From positions 1,302,001 to 1,366,000 of the forward strand of contig NZ_CP069370.1 in NCBI RefSeq assembly GCF_019623905.1: DNA of 64,000 nucleotides, read 5' to 3'. The position numbers were made by a program, and so were the translations under genes. This document shows, in pieces, positions 26,501 through 36,357 of this stretch. The notes under the pieces are model-generated. The model searched no databases, had not been told where the DNA came from, and was given only the letters and a program-made list of their open reading frames with translations. The number at the start of each line of letters is the position of its first letter. Position 1 is the first letter of the stretch. The DNA comes from Neotabrizicola shimadae (GTDB lineage Bacteria > Pseudomonadota > Alphaproteobacteria > Rhodobacterales > Rhodobacteraceae).

Positions 26501-26944
26501 TCAGGCGGCAGCTTCGGCCGTGGCCATCGCCTCGGTCACCGCTTCCAGCGCCAGAAGGATCGAGGCGTGGCGGTTCTTGTAGTCGCGGGCGGGGATCAGC
26601 ACCTCGTAGCCGTCGAAGGGCGCGGCGGGCACCGGGCCGCCCTCTTTCAGCATGGCGCGCAAGGCGTCGCGCGCCGCTTCCAGTTCTGCCCGGCTGCGGC
26701 CGATCACCACGCGGCCCAGCACCGCCGCCGAGGCCTGGCCAAGCGCACAGGCCTTCACATCCTGCGCGAAATCCTGCACACGGCCATCCTTGACCACGAC
26801 ATCGGCCGTGACGGTGGAGCCGCAAAGCGGCGAGCGCCGCTTTGCGCTGGCGTCGGGGTGGGGCAGGCGGCCCAGATGCGGGATGTCTGCCGCCAGTTCC
26901 AGGATGCGCCCCGAATAGAGCTTGATGAGGTCGCTGTCGCTCAT
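26501..26944 (-). CDS. NifU/IscU-like iron-sulfur cluster scaffold protein
   Basis: A 147-residue protein with the IscU-type core: SPLCGSTVTADVVVKDGRVQDFAQDVKACALGQ, giving Cys41 and Cys66 as cluster ligands. At the place where IscU has its third Cys (motif HCS) this protein has His127-Ala128-Ser, so one ligand is missing or replaced. It probably takes part in Fe-S assembly or repair, but scaffold activity is less certain than for true IscU/SufU. Start ATG 26944 has GGAG 9 bases upstream; a TTG two codons earlier is less likely. It is divergent from hisI. Confidence 0.85.
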   Translation of the reverse strand: MSDSDLIKLYSGRILELAADIPHLGRLPHPDASAKRRSPLCGSTVTADVVVKDGRVQDFAQDVKACALGQASAAVLGRVVIGRSRAELEAARDALRAMLKEGGPVPAAPFDGYEVLIPARDYKNRHASILLALEAVTEAMATAEAAA

Positions 26945-27006
26945 GGCCAAATCTCCGCTGACCCCCTAGATAGACCCGCACCCTGTCCCTGCCAAGGAGC
27001 GGACCC

Positions 27007-27369
27007 ATGGCCTTTGATGCGGCAAGCCTGAAGTACGACGACAAGGGCCTGGTTCCCTGCATCGCGCAGGATGCGGCCACGGGGGAGGTGCTGATGTTCG
27101 CCTGGATGAACGCGGCCTCGGTCGCGCGCACGCTGGAGACGGGTAAGGTGACCTATTGGTCACGCTCGCGCCAGGCGTTCTGGGTCAAGGGCGAAAGCTC
27201 GGGGCACCACCAGCGGCTGGTGGAATTGCGCATCGACTGCGACCGCGACTGTCTGCTGGCGCTGGTGGCACAGGAGGGGCCGGCCTGCCACACCAACCGG
27301 CGCAGCTGTTTCTACACGGCGATCCGCGGCGGGGCCGAGGTCGAGATCATGGCGCCGATGGCGGGCTAG
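27007..27369 (+). CDS. hisI: Phosphoribosyl-AMP cyclohydrolase
   Basis: A 120-residue enzyme opening the purine ring of PR-AMP in the third step of histidine synthesis. The metal motif DCDRDC gives Mg ligands Asp77, Asp79, Asp81 and Zn ligand Cys78, with Cys94 (GPACHTNRRSCF) and Cys101 completing the zinc site. FAWMNAASVARTLETGKVTYWSRSR is typical. It lacks a HisE domain, as usual when hisE is separate. AAGGAG lies 8 bases before the start. Its end overlaps the convergent usg gene by 4 bases. Confidence 0.96.
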   Translation: MAFDAASLKYDDKGLVPCIAQDAATGEVLMFAWMNAASVARTLETGKVTYWSRSRQAFWVKGESSGHHQRLVELRIDCDRDCLLALVAQEGPACHTNRRSCFYTAIRGGAEVEIMAPMAG

Positions 27370-27635
27370 TTCAGGTAGAACTCTCCCTTCACATGCCGCC
27401 ATTCGCCGGGGCTGATCAGCTTTCGGTGAGCGAAGCGGACCGAGTGCAGCGGGCCTTCGATCTTTTCCTGCCAGAACTCGATGAACTTGAAGAGCCGGGG
27501 ATAGTCCGGCGCCAGATCATAGTCCTGCCAGATGAAGCTGTTCAGCACATGCCGGTAGTCGGGCATCCGGTAGAACAGTTCCGCCGTGGTCAGCCCATAG
27601 CCTTTCAGCATAAGTTCCGTCTCGCTTGCCGCCAT
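27366..27635 (-). CDS. usg: Usg family protein
   Basis: An 89-residue cytoplasmic protein clearly matching the alphaproteobacterial usg family: MLKGYGLTTAELFYRMPDYRHVLNSFIWQDYDLAPDYPRLFKFIEFW and KIEGPLHSVRFAHRKLISPGEWRH. In Caulobacter the gene lies by trpF; its biochemical role is not known. Here it converges on hisI and is divergent from gyrA. The N-terminal MAASETELM may include a few extra residues, since a second ATG lies 8 codons in. Confidence 0.92.
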   Translation of the reverse strand: MAASETELMLKGYGLTTAELFYRMPDYRHVLNSFIWQDYDLAPDYPRLFKFIEFWQEKIEGPLHSVRFAHRKLISPGEWRHVKGEFYLN

Positions 27636-27830
27636 CCTTGCCTCCGATGCGTTTCCCCCCTGCGAAGGATGATGCCAAAGCCGGAATGAATTTCAACGAA
27701 AACAGTATGTTGGCACTCAGGATGGGGTGCTGCCAGATGGGGCGGCCACCCCCGCATTGCACACAACAGGATGGTTGGTGTAGGGTCGCGCGCGCAAGAT
27801 ATGGGGCAATGGCCCGGAAGGCAGGACAAC

Positions 27831-30545
27831 GTGTCGGATCGTCCCGAAGACCCTGAAAACGCTGACGAAAAGCCGGCGCGGGCCGAATGGCACGGACCGC
27901 AGATCGACATCGCGCAAGAGATGAAGACGGCCTATCTGGATTACGCGATGAGCGTGATCGTGGCCCGCGCCATCCCCGACCTGCGCGACGGGCTGAAGCC
28001 GGTGCATCGGCGTATTCTTTATGCGATGAACGAAGTCGGCAACACGCACGACAAGCCCTACCGCAAGTCCTCGCGTCCGGTGGCCGACACGATGGGCAAG
28101 TATCACCCGCACGGCGACTCGGCGATCTATGACGCGCTGGTGCGGATGACGCAGGATTTCTCGATGTCGCTGCCGCTGCTGGACGGGCAGGGCAACTTCG
28201 GCTCGATGGACGGCGATCCGCCCGCGGCCTTCCGTTATACCGAGGTCCGGCTGGAAAAATCGGCCCGCGCGCTCTTGGACGACATCGACAAGGACACGGT
28301 CGATTTTCAGGACAACTATGACGGCAAGGACCGCGAACCCACCGTCCTGCCGGCGCGCTACCCCAACATGTTGGTCAACGGGTCCGAAGGCATCGCCGTC
28401 GGCATGGCAACCCGCATCCCGCCGCACAATCTGGGCGAGGTGATCGACGGCACGCTGGCGCTGATCGAGAATCCCGACTTGTCGATGGAACGGCTGATGG
28501 AGATCATCCCGGCCCCCGACTTCCCCACCGGCGCGATGATTATGGGCCGGTCGGGCGTGCGGAAGGCGTATCTTGAAGGCCGCGGCTCGGTGATCATTCG
28601 CGCCAAGACCCATGTGGAGGAAATCCGCAAGGACCGCTTTGCCATCATCGTGGACGAGATCCCCTTCCAGGTGAACAAGGCCGCGATGATCGAAAAGATC
28701 GCGGAGGCCGTGCGCGACAAGCGGCTGGAAGGCGTGGCCAGTGTCGCCGACGAATCCGACCGGGTGGGCGTGCGCGTGGTGATCGAGCTGAAGCGCGACG
28801 CCACGCCCGACGTGGTGCTGAACCAGCTTTACCGCTTTTCGCCAATGCAGACGAGCTTTGGCTGCAACATGCTGGCCTTGAACGGCGGCAAGCCGGAAAC
28901 GCTAACCCTGCGCGATTTCCTGGTGCATTTCATTGCCTTCCGCGAGGAAGTTGTAGCGCGCCGTACGGCTTACGAGCTGCGCAAGGCGCGGGAGCGCAGC
29001 CATATCCTGTGCGGTCTGGCGGTGGCGGTCTCGAACGTGGACGAGGTGGTGGCGACCATCCGTTCCTCCTCCGACCCGTCCGAGGCGCGCGACCGGCTGA
29101 TGACGCGGCGCTGGCCCGCGCATGACATCGCCGATTACATTCGCCTGATCGACGACCCGACCCACAAGATGAACGAGGACGGGACCTACAACCTGTCCGA
29201 AACCCAGGCCCGCGCGATCCTCGACCTGCGCCTGCAGCGGCTCACCGCCCTGGGGGTGAAGGAAATCACCGACGAGCTCGAGGAACTGGCCGCGAAGATC
29301 AAGGACTACCTCGATATCCTGTCCTCGCGTGACCGGATCATGGCGATCATTTCGGACGAGCTGACCGAGGTGAAGACGCAATTCGCCGTGCCCCGCCGCA
29401 CCCAGATCGCCGATTGGGAGGGCGACCTGGACGACGAGGATTTGATCGAGCGCGAAGACATGGTCGTCACCATCACCTCGGGCGGCTACATCAAGCGCAC
29501 GCCCCTGGCCGAATTCCGCGCCCAGAACCGCGGCGGCAAGGGCCTGTCGGCGATGGAGACGAAAGAGGACGACGTCGTCACCACCTTGTTCGTGGCGAAC
29601 ACGCATACCGTTCTTCTGTTCTTCACCACCGATGGCATGGCCTACCAACTGAAATGCTGGCGCCTGCCGCTGGCGGGGCGCACCGCCAAGGGCAAGGCCA
29701 TCGTCAACATCCTGCCGATCCAGACCGGCATTTCCATTGCCGCGCTGATGCCCATCGACGTGCCGGAGCTGGAATGGGACGGGCTGCAGGTGTTCTTCGC
29801 CACCTCGGATGGCGACGTGCGCCGCAATGCGCTCAGCGATTTCACGAACATCAAGCGCAACGGCAAGATCGCGATGAACCTGCCCGAAGGCGTGAGCCTG
29901 GTGAACGCGCGCATCTGCGACGAGAACGACGACATCATGCTGGTGACCTCGCTTGGCCGCGCGATCCGCTTCCCGACAACCGAGGTGCGGGTGTTCAAGG
30001 GCCGCGATTCCACCGGCGTGCGTGGCATCCGCCTGGCCGAGGGCGACTCTGTGGTGTCGATGGCGGTGATCCGCCATTTCGACGCCACGCCAGAGGAGCG
30101 GGTGGCCTATCTGAAGCAGCGCCGCCTGATGGCCGGCGTGACCGAGGAAGAGGCGGCAGACGAGGAGGAAGAAGCGGTGTCCGAAGGCCAGCTTTCGCCC
30201 GAACGCTATGCCGAGATGTCGGCGGCGGAAGACCTGATCCTGACCGTCACGCGTGGCGGGTCGGGGAAGCTCTCGTCCAGCCACGACTACCCGGTGCGCG
30301 GACGCGGCGGCATCGGCGTCAAGGCAATCTCGCCCGGCCCCCGCGGCGGCATCGTTGTGGCCTCGTTCCCGGTGGAACCTTCCGACCAGATCATGCTGGC
30401 GACCTCGGCCGGCCAGTCGATCCGCGTTCCGGTGGACCAGATCTCCTTCCGGTCCCGCTCGGCGGGCGGGGTGCGTGTGTTCAACGTGGGCGAGGGCGAG
30501 GACGTGGTGTCCGTGGCCCGCGTTGCCGAACAGGCGGATGAGTGA
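27831..30545 (+). CDS. gyrA: DNA gyrase subunit A
   Basis: A 904-residue gyrase A, which breaks and rejoins DNA to introduce negative supercoils. The winged-helix/tower core has catalytic Tyr136 ([10 protein letters not shown]). The quinolone pocket [10 protein letters not shown] retains Ser97 and Asp101, equivalent to E. coli Ser83 and Asp87, so it looks like the sensitive form. The C-terminal beta-pinwheel includes the gyrase-box-like [17 protein letters not shown]. The start is GTG 27831 after GGAAGGCAGGACAAC; an in-frame ATG 20 codons upstream looks non-native. It overlaps the next gene by 8 bases. Confidence 0.97.
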   Translation: MSDRPEDPENADEKPARAEWHGPQIDIAQEMKTAYLDYAMSVIVARAIPDLRDGLKPVHRRILYAMNEVGNTHDKPYRKSSRPVADTMGKYHPHGDSAIYDALVRMTQDFSMSLPLLDGQGNFGSMDGDPPAAFRYTEVRLEKSARALLDDIDKDTVDFQDNYDGKDREPTVLPARYPNMLVNGSEGIAVGMATRIPPHNLGEVIDGTLALIENPDLSMERLMEIIPAPDFPTGAMIMGRSGVRKAYLEGRGSVIIRAKTHVEEIRKDRFAIIVDEIPFQVNKAAMIEKIAEAVRDKRLEGVASVADESDRVGVRVVIELKRDATPDVVLNQLYRFSPMQTSFGCNMLALNGGKPETLTLRDFLVHFIAFREEVVARRTAYELRKARERSHILCGLAVAVSNVDEVVATIRSSSDPSEARDRLMTRRWPAHDIADYIRLIDDPTHKMNEDGTYNLSETQARAILDLRLQRLTALGVKEITDELEELAAKIKDYLDILSSRDRIMAIISDELTEVKTQFAVPRRTQIADWEGDLDDEDLIEREDMVVTITSGGYIKRTPLAEFRAQNRGGKGLSAMETKEDDVVTTLFVANTHTVLLFFTTDGMAYQLKCWRLPLAGRTAKGKAIVNILPIQTGISIAALMPIDVPELEWDGLQVFFATSDGDVRRNALSDFTNIKRNGKIAMNLPEGVSLVNARICDENDDIMLVTSLGRAIRFPTTEVRVFKGRDSTGVRGIRLAEGDSVVSMAVIRHFDATPEERVAYLKQRRLMAGVTEEEAADEEEEAVSEGQLSPERYAEMSAAEDLILTVTRGGSGKLSSSHDYPVRGRGGIGVKAISPGPRGGIVVASFPVEPSDQIMLATSAGQSIRVPVDQISFRSRSAGGVRVFNVGEGEDVVSVARVAEQADE

Positions 30546-30834
30546 GCTGGAGGCCCGCCTTGCCGCCCTTGCGGCGGCGGGCGAGACCATCACCTACGGC
30601 GCGCTGGCCCGCGACCTGGGCTGGCGGCTGGCGGACCTGACGGCGGCCCTGGAACGGCTGATGGCCGAGGATACCGCCGCCGGGCGCCCGTTGCGCGCAG
30701 CGCTCATGCGGGGGCGCCTGAGTGGTGACATGCCGGCGCGCGGCTTCTTCGATGCAGCGGCAGGGCTGGGTTACGATGTCTCGGACCCTGCAGCCTTCGT
30801 CTTGCGGCAGCGGGCGGCGCTCCGAACACCCTGA
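30538..30834 (+). CDS. Small hypothetical protein overlapping gyrA
   Basis: A 98-residue soluble protein. The N-terminal part (LAAAGETITYGALARDLGWRLADLTAALERLMAED) looks like a small winged-helix with a TYGALA segment reminiscent of alkyltransferase-like DNA-binding helices. The rest is helical (GFFDAAAGLGYDVSDPAAFVLRQR). Similar Rhodobacteraceae proteins are sometimes labelled ribose-phosphate pyrophosphokinase, but no PRPP motif is present. It starts inside the last codons of gyrA (8-base overlap) and is probably translated by coupling. Function unknown. Confidence 0.72.
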   Translation: MSELEARLAALAAAGETITYGALARDLGWRLADLTAALERLMAEDTAAGRPLRAALMRGRLSGDMPARGFFDAAAGLGYDVSDPAAFVLRQRAALRTP

Positions 30835-30953
30835 TCTGTGCATTCCTGCGCAGACTGCGCGCGAACGTGCGGAATTTGCGGAAAGAAAAAATCCTGTATG
30901 CGTAATGCAGCTTCGGCACGGGCCGAGGACGAAACGGAACAGGACCCTTCACG

Positions 30954-31331
30954 ATGGACTCTCTCAAATCCTATGCCCCCCTTGCCGCGCGCGTGCTGAT
31001 CGGGGTGCTCTTCCTTCTGGCCGGCCTTGGCAAGCTGGGGAATGTCGCGGGCTTTTCGGGCTATCTCGCCTCGGGTGGTCTTCCTGCCTTCCTGGCGTGG
31101 CCCGCGATCCTGTTCGAGATCGTGGTGGGCGGTGCGCTGATCGTCGGCTTCCAGACCCGCCTTGCCGCGCTGGCAGCGGCGGCCTTCTGCGTGGTGGCCG
31201 GGCTGATGTATCATTCGAACTTCGGCGACCAGATGCAGCTCTCCAGCTTCCTGAAGAACATGGCCATCGCGGGTGGCCTTTTGCTGCTGGCTTCGACCGG
31301 CGCGGGCAAGCTGGCGCTGGACAAGGCGTAA
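30954..31331 (+). CDS. DoxX family membrane protein
   Basis: A 125-residue protein with four membrane helices and the DoxX pattern LAARVLIGVLFLLAGLGKLG at the start, then LAWPAILFEIVVGGALIVGFQTR and LKNMAIAGGLLLLA. DoxX proteins are linked to quinone or thiol redox processes in various bacteria; a precise role cannot be given. The 119 bases upstream contain an A-rich stretch (about 30881-30895) that may be part of a promoter. A strong terminator follows at 31351. Confidence 0.9.
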   Translation: MDSLKSYAPLAARVLIGVLFLLAGLGKLGNVAGFSGYLASGGLPAFLAWPAILFEIVVGGALIVGFQTRLAALAAAAFCVVAGLMYHSNFGDQMQLSSFLKNMAIAGGLLLLASTGAGKLALDKA

Positions 31332-31350
31332 GGCACGCACTTTAGGACAG

Positions 31351-31381
31351 GCGGGCCGGGAAACCGGCCCGCTTTTCATTT
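31351..31381 (+). terminator. Intrinsic terminator after doxX gene
   Basis: A 9-bp perfect stem, GCGGGCCGG with CCGGCCCGC, closes a GAAA tetraloop (31351-31372) and is followed by TTTTCATTT. This is a clear rho-independent terminator separating the DoxX gene from trmFO. Confidence 0.85.
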
Positions 31382-31407
31382 GGGCCGAATGCGCTTAAAT
31401 CCCTGCC

Positions 31408-32736
31408 ATGACCGAGACACTTCACATTATCGGCGGCGGCATGGCGGGTTCTGAAGCCGCCTGGCAGGCCGCATCTTCCGGCGTGCCCGTGGTGATCCAC
31501 GAAATGCGCCCCAAGGTCGGCACCTTTGCCCACCGCACGGGCATGCTGGCCGAGATGGTCTGCTCCAACTCCTTCCGCTCGGACGACCACGAACGCAACG
31601 CCGTGGGTCTCTTGCACTGGGAGATGCGGGCGGCCGGTGGCCTGATCATGGAAATGGCCGAAGCGCATCGCCTGCCGGCGGGTGGCGCGTTGGCCGTGGA
31701 CCGCGATCCCTTTGCCGAAGCTGTCACAGCGCGGCTCAGTTCCCATCCGCTGATTTCCGTTTCAGAGGAAGAGATTACCGAGCTTCCTTTATCCGGCCAC
31801 TGGATCATCGCCACCGGCCCGCTGACCTCCGGTGCGCTGGCCGAAAGCATCCGCGCCGCCACCGACGCCGAGGCGTTGGCCTTCTTCGATGCCATCGCCC
31901 CCATCGTCTATGCCGAAACGGTGGACATGTCGGTCGCCTGGATGCAGTCGCGTTATGACAAGGGCGAGACCATCGAGGAACAGACCGCCTACATGAACTG
32001 CCCGATGACGAAGGACCAGTACGAGGCCTTCATCGACGCGGTGTTGGCGGCGGACAAGACCGAGTTTCATGAGGGCGAGACGGCGGGCTACTTCGACGGC
32101 TGCCTGCCGATCGAGGTGATGGCCGAACGCGGGCGCGAGACGCTGCGCTTTGGCCCGATGAAGCCGGTGGGCCTGACCAACCCCCACAATCCCCAGAAGC
32201 CCTATGCCGTGGTGCAGCTGCGCCGCGACAACAAGCTGGGCACACTGTACAACATCGTGGGCTTCCAGACCAAGATGAAGTACGGAGCGCAAGTGGATGT
32301 TTTCCGCAAGATTCCGGGGCTGGAAAATGCCTCGTTCGCGCGCCTGGGCGGCATCCACCGCAACACTTTCATCAACTCGCCCACGCTGCTCGATGCGCAG
32401 ATGCGGCTGAAGTCGCGCCCCAACATCCGCTTCGCCGGCCAGATCACCGGGGTCGAGGGCTATGTGGAAAGCGCCGCGATGGGTCTTCTGGCCGGCCGCA
32501 TGGCCGCGGCAGAGATCCTCGGACAAGACCTGCCACCGCCGCCGCCCGAAACAGCGACGGGCGCTCTGATCACCCACATCACCGGCGGGGCCGAGGCAAA
32601 GACCTTCCAGCCGATGAACGTGAACTTCGGGCTGTTCCCGCCCATCGACGCGAAGGGAGGCCGCAAGGGCCGGAAAGACCGCTACAAGGCCTATACCGAC
32701 CGCGCCAAGGAAGCTTTCCAGGCATGGCTTTCGTAA
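31408..32736 (+). CDS. trmFO: Methylenetetrahydrofolate-tRNA-(uracil-54-C5)-methyltransferase
   Basis: A 442-residue flavoprotein that makes 5-methyluridine at tRNA position 54 using methylene-tetrahydrofolate and FAD. The N-terminal dinucleotide motif [12 protein letters not shown] (residues 7-18) is followed by Cys52 in [10 protein letters not shown], a reactive Cys in characterised relatives. [17 protein letters not shown] is the C-terminal FAD-contact helix. It overlaps gluQ by 13 bases, so two tRNA-modification genes are coupled. No E. coli-type trmA is visible in the window. Confidence 0.95.
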   Translation: MTETLHIIGGGMAGSEAAWQAASSGVPVVIHEMRPKVGTFAHRTGMLAEMVCSNSFRSDDHERNAVGLLHWEMRAAGGLIMEMAEAHRLPAGGALAVDRDPFAEAVTARLSSHPLISVSEEEITELPLSGHWIIATGPLTSGALAESIRAATDAEALAFFDAIAPIVYAETVDMSVAWMQSRYDKGETIEEQTAYMNCPMTKDQYEAFIDAVLAADKTEFHEGETAGYFDGCLPIEVMAERGRETLRFGPMKPVGLTNPHNPQKPYAVVQLRRDNKLGTLYNIVGFQTKMKYGAQVDVFRKIPGLENASFARLGGIHRNTFINSPTLLDAQMRLKSRPNIRFAGQITGVEGYVESAAMGLLAGRMAAAEILGQDLPPPPPETATGALITHITGGAEAKTFQPMNVNFGLFPPIDAKGGRKGRKDRYKAYTDRAKEAFQAWLS

Positions 32737-33644
32737 CCCGCTTCGCGCCCTCACCGACCGGCCCGCTACACCTCGGCCATGCCTATTCTGCCCTGCTGGC
32801 GCATGACATGGCCCGCTACGAGGGGGGAAGCTTCCTCTTGCGGATGGAGGACATTGATCGCCAGCGCAGCAGGCCGGATTGGGAGCGTCAGATCCTTGAC
32901 GATCTGGCCTGGCTGGGCATCGTTTGGGACGCCGAACCGATGCGCCAGTCGGAACGTCAGCCCGCCTATGACAAGGCTCTGAATGACCTCTGGCTGGCCG
33001 GGTTGTTGTACCCCTGCACCTGCAGCCGCCGGGACATCGAGGCCGCCCTGTCGGCACCGCAGGAAGGCGTGGACCTGCCTACGGGGCCGGACGGGCCGGT
33101 CTATCCCGGCACCTGCCGCAACCGGATGAATTGGGAGCGGACGTTTCCAGACGGACATGACCGCCCGCGCGACGCCACCCTGAGGCTGGAGGTCGCCTGC
33201 ATCGGTCCGCAGCATTTCCAGCACCGCATCGACACCCCGGATGGCGGCTGGCACAGCTATGCTGGCTATGTGGAAACCGGGATCGGACCCGGCGGGGCAA
33301 AGGGTCTTATCGAGTTCACGCCGGACGACATCTGCAAGCAGGTTGGCGATTTTGTTGTGGCCCGTAAGGACATGGGAACCTCCTATCATCTGTCGGTGGT
33401 CGTGGACGACGCGGAGCAGGGCGTGACCCATGTGGTCCGGGGAGCCGATCTATCCGAAGCGACGCGCATTCACGTGATGCTGCAGCGCCTGCTGAACCTG
33501 CCCACGCCCGCCTACCACCACCACCGCCTGATCCGCGACGACAACGGCAAGCGGCTGGCGAAACGCGACGATGCCCGCGCGCTGGCGAAATACCGCGCCG
33601 AGGGCGCGACGCCGCAGGACATCCGCCGGATGGTCGGCCTCTAG
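32724..33644 (+). CDS. gluQ: Glutamyl-Q tRNA(Asp) synthetase
   Basis: A 306-residue truncated paralogue of glutamyl-tRNA synthetase that attaches glutamate to queuosine at position 34 of tRNA-Asp. It keeps the class I active site, HLGH (16-19) and a KRLAKR segment in place of KMSKS, and a zinc site of Cys98, Cys100, Tyr127 and Cys131. It lacks the anticodon-binding domain, which separates it from GltX. It overlaps trmFO and runs into the convergent ocd gene (4-base overlap). Confidence 0.94.
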   Translation: MAFVTRFAPSPTGPLHLGHAYSALLAHDMARYEGGSFLLRMEDIDRQRSRPDWERQILDDLAWLGIVWDAEPMRQSERQPAYDKALNDLWLAGLLYPCTCSRRDIEAALSAPQEGVDLPTGPDGPVYPGTCRNRMNWERTFPDGHDRPRDATLRLEVACIGPQHFQHRIDTPDGGWHSYAGYVETGIGPGGAKGLIEFTPDDICKQVGDFVVARKDMGTSYHLSVVVDDAEQGVTHVVRGADLSEATRIHVMLQRLLNLPTPAYHHHRLIRDDNGKRLAKRDDARALAKYRAEGATPQDIRRMVGL

Positions 33645-34675
33645 GCCGCCGCGCGCAGCACCATGCCGAACAGGTCGCGCGGATCGTCCGGGTCTGCGAT
33701 CATGTCCAGCATCTCGCAGAACTCCGTCCCCTTCACCTTGCCCGCCACATAGCGCAGCGCGGCGAAATCCTCGATGGCGAAGCCGACCGAGTCGAAGAGC
33801 GTGATCTGCTCGGCGCTGTTCCGCCCCGCCGCCTGCCCGGCGATCACCTGCCAGAGCTCGGTCACCGGATGGTCGGGGTCCAGTTGCTGGATCTCGTCCT
33901 CCACCCGCGTCTGCGGGGGAAACTCCACGAAGATGCCCGAGCGCAGGAGGATGTCGCGGTGCAGTTCCGTCTTGCCGGGGCAGTCGCCGCCCACCGCGTT
34001 GATGTGCACGCCTGACCCCACCATGTTGTCGGTCAGGATCGTGGCACAGGCCTTGTCCGCCGTCACCGTGGTCACGATCTCGGCGCCCAAGATCGCCTCT
34101 TCCGCCGTCCGGCAGGCCACCGTGCGCAGGCCCCGCCCGGCCAGGTTCCGCACGCATTTCGCCGTGGCAGCGGGGTCGAGGTCGTAGAGCCGGACCTCCT
34201 GAATACCGCAGACCGCCTTGAAGGCCAGCGCCTGGAATTCGGCCTGCGCGCCATTGCCGATCAGCGCCATGACGCGCGAGCCCTTCGGCGCCAGCCATTT
34301 CGCCGCCATGGCAGAGGTCGCCGCGGTGCGCAGCGCCGTCAGGATGGTCATTTCCGAAAGCAGCACCGGATATCCCGTCTCCACATCAGCCAGAAGGCCA
34401 AAGGCCGTCACCGTCTGCAACCCCCGCTTCATGTTGGCGGGATGCCCGTTCACATACTTGAAGCCATAGGTCTGCCCGTCCGAGGTCGGCATCAGCTCGA
34501 TCACGCCCACATCGCTGTGCGAGGCAATGCGCGGGGTCTTGTCGAACATCGGCCAGCGCCGGAAGTCGGCCTCGATCTCGGCCACCAGATCGACCATCAC
34601 GCGTTCGATCCCAAGATGAAGAACCAGCTTCATCATGCTGTCAACGCTGACAAAAGGCACAAGGTTCAGGGTCAT
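33641..34675 (-). CDS. ocd: Ornithine cyclodeaminase
   Basis: A 344-residue NAD-dependent enzyme converting ornithine to proline and ammonia. Signatures are YVNGHPANMKRGLQTVTAFGLLADVETGYPV in the substrate domain, the Rossmann motif MALIGNGAQAEFQ near residue 135, and an AVGGDCPGKTELH stretch (Asp equivalent to the catalytic residue). The ATG at 34675 gives a 6-base spacing from GGAGG; an adjacent ATG at 34678 is possible. It lies 13 bases after rocF, forming an arginine-to-proline operon. Confidence 0.94.
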   Translation of the reverse strand: MTLNLVPFVSVDSMMKLVLHLGIERVMVDLVAEIEADFRRWPMFDKTPRIASHSDVGVIELMPTSDGQTYGFKYVNGHPANMKRGLQTVTAFGLLADVETGYPVLLSEMTILTALRTAATSAMAAKWLAPKGSRVMALIGNGAQAEFQALAFKAVCGIQEVRLYDLDPAATAKCVRNLAGRGLRTVACRTAEEAILGAEIVTTVTADKACATILTDNMVGSGVHINAVGGDCPGKTELHRDILLRSGIFVEFPPQTRVEDEIQQLDPDHPVTELWQVIAGQAAGRNSAEQITLFDSVGFAIEDFAALRYVAGKVKGTEFCEMLDMIADPDDPRDLFGMVLRAAA

Positions 34676-34688
34676 CATTTGCCTCCCG

Positions 34689-35612
34689 TCACTTCGACCG
34701 CGTCGGCCGGTCAAAGACCTTCTTGCCCATCAGCGAGCCCACCAGATCCACCATCAGCCGCGCCGTCATACCGCGGTCGTCCAGGAACGGGTTCAGCTCC
34801 ACCAGGTCCAGCGATGTCACCAGCCCGGATTCGTGCAAGAGCTCCATCACCAGATGCGCCTCGCGAAAGGTCGTGCCGCCCGGCACCGTCGTGCCCACGG
34901 CCGGCGCGATGGACGGGTCGAGGAAATCCACGTCCAGCGAGACGTGCAGCATCCCCTGTTCCGCCTCCACCCGTTCCAGAAAGGCGCGGAGCGGCGCCAC
35001 GATGCCATGTTCGTCCAGCACCCGCATGTCGGTGATGGCGATGTCATGCTCCAGCAGGGCGGAATGCTCGGCCGGATCGACAGACCGGATGCCATAGAGG
35101 CACATGCGACCGGCCGGGATCGGCGCCGGGAAGGGGGGGAAGGCGTCGAAATCGCCACGCCCGGCAATATAGGCCACCGGCGTGCCATGCAGGTTGCCGC
35201 TGGTCGTGGTCATCGGCGTGTGGAAATCGGAATGCGCATCCAGCCACAACAGGAACAGAGGCCGCCCCTCGCGCTTGGCATGGGCGGCGGCGCCGGCGAC
35301 CGATCCAAGCGCCAGCGAATGGTCGCCCCCCATCACCACCGGCAACCCGCCGTCCGCCAGCGCGTCCTCCACCTTGTCGGCCAGAACCTCGGTCCAGCCC
35401 ACCACCTCGGCCAGCGAATGCACCGCCGGGTTGGGGCAGGTCGCCTCGCGCAGCTCCGGCAGGGCCAGGTCGCCCCAGTCCGTCACGCCATGGCCCAGGT
35501 CGCGGATCGCCGCGGCCAGCCCCGCCACACGAAAGGCCGCCGGCCCCATCAGACAGCCGGGACGACGTTGCCCTTCGTCAATCGGGGCCCCGATCAGGAT
35601 GCAATTGGCCAT
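34689..35612 (-). CDS. rocF: Arginase
   Basis: A 307-residue manganese enzyme splitting arginine into ornithine and urea. All metal motifs are present: GGDHS (residues 95-99), DAHSDFHT from Asp125, and SLDVDFLDPSIAPAVGT near the C-terminal third. FREAHLVMELLHESGLVTSLDLVELNPFLDD is typical. The product feeds ocd, the next gene. The divergent Lrp-type gene at 35717 is the likely regulator, acting from the 104-base shared gap. Confidence 0.96.
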   Translation of the reverse strand: MANCILIGAPIDEGQRRPGCLMGPAAFRVAGLAAAIRDLGHGVTDWGDLALPELREATCPNPAVHSLAEVVGWTEVLADKVEDALADGGLPVVMGGDHSLALGSVAGAAAHAKREGRPLFLLWLDAHSDFHTPMTTTSGNLHGTPVAYIAGRGDFDAFPPFPAPIPAGRMCLYGIRSVDPAEHSALLEHDIAITDMRVLDEHGIVAPLRAFLERVEAEQGMLHVSLDVDFLDPSIAPAVGTTVPGGTTFREAHLVMELLHESGLVTSLDLVELNPFLDDRGMTARLMVDLVGSLMGKKVFDRPTRSK

Positions 35613-35716
35613 GGGTCTCTCCTTTGCTCCTTCAGTCTTTCCCCCTTGCGATGGATTCCAGTGGCATTATCGTCATCCTGAACCACGGATTTGCCGAAAC
35701 GGCGGAGGAACCGACC

Positions 35717-36151
35717 ATGCTGGACGAAACCGACCAGCGGCTGATCGCCGAACTCCGCCGCGATGGCCGCGCCGCGCTGTCCGACCTTGCGGCAAGGCTC
35801 GACATCTCGCGCGCGACCGTCCGCGCCCGCATGGAACGGCTGGAAGCGCGGGGCGAAATCGCGGGCTTCACGGTGCTGACGCGCAGCGACGTGACCGCCG
35901 CGCCGGTGCGCGCGCTGATGATGGTGGGGATCGAGGGCAGGGGGGCCGAACGCATCATGGCCCGGCTTTCGGGCTTTCCGGCGGTGATGGCGATCCACAC
36001 CACCAACGGCAAGTGGGACCTGATCGTGGAACTGGGCACCCAAACGCTGGCCGATCTGGACGAGGTCCTCTTCCGCATCCGCGGCCTCGAAGGCATCACC
36101 ACGTCAGAGACCAACCTCCTCCTCGGCACCCGCAAGGCCGGCAAGCGCTGA
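35717..36151 (+). CDS. Lrp/AsnC family regulator of the arginase operon
   Basis: A 144-residue protein with the Lrp layout: an N-terminal helix-turn-helix (DQRLIAELRRDGRAALSDLAARLDISRATVRARMERLEARGEI) and a C-terminal RAM ligand domain (ALMMVGIEGRGAERIMARL, then KWDLIVELGTQ and GITTSETNLLL). It is divergent from rocF-ocd and, as in Agrobacterium and Brucella relatives, probably activates arginine catabolism; the ligand is inferred, not seen. Start ATG 35717 has GGAGG 8 bases upstream; an ATG 31 codons earlier is rejected. Confidence 0.92.
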   Translation: MLDETDQRLIAELRRDGRAALSDLAARLDISRATVRARMERLEARGEIAGFTVLTRSDVTAAPVRALMMVGIEGRGAERIMARLSGFPAVMAIHTTNGKWDLIVELGTQTLADLDEVLFRIRGLEGITTSETNLLLGTRKAGKR

Positions 36152-36302
36152 TCACATCGCCGCGACACCTGCGCGCATCTTCACTGGGCGCGCGGGGGGC
36201 GAACCTGTAACACTCTGATACGATGGGATTCCTCGTTGCGGAAACACTCCACACGGGGTGCGGCAACCGTCGAACCACCCGCTTCCTTCCGCCACAGCCG
36301 CG

Positions 36303-36331
36303 CTGACAAGCGGGGCAAAGCGCCCTATACC
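36303..36331 (+). promoter_or_regulatory. Sigma-70-type promoter of ccmF-ccmH
   Basis: CTGACA at 36303-36308 and TATACC at 36326-36331 are separated by 17 bases. Predicted start is near 36338, giving a leader of only about 20 bases before the ccmF ATG at 36358. Confidence 0.55.
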
Positions 36332-36357
36332 TTCGCGCAGCGCAAACGGAACATCCC

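Noticed and set aside
36160-36357. Possible second small gene between the Lrp gene and ccmF
   Set aside because: The frames here (for example 36096-36359 minus) lack a ribosome-binding site and run across the ccmF promoter; treated as regulatory space.
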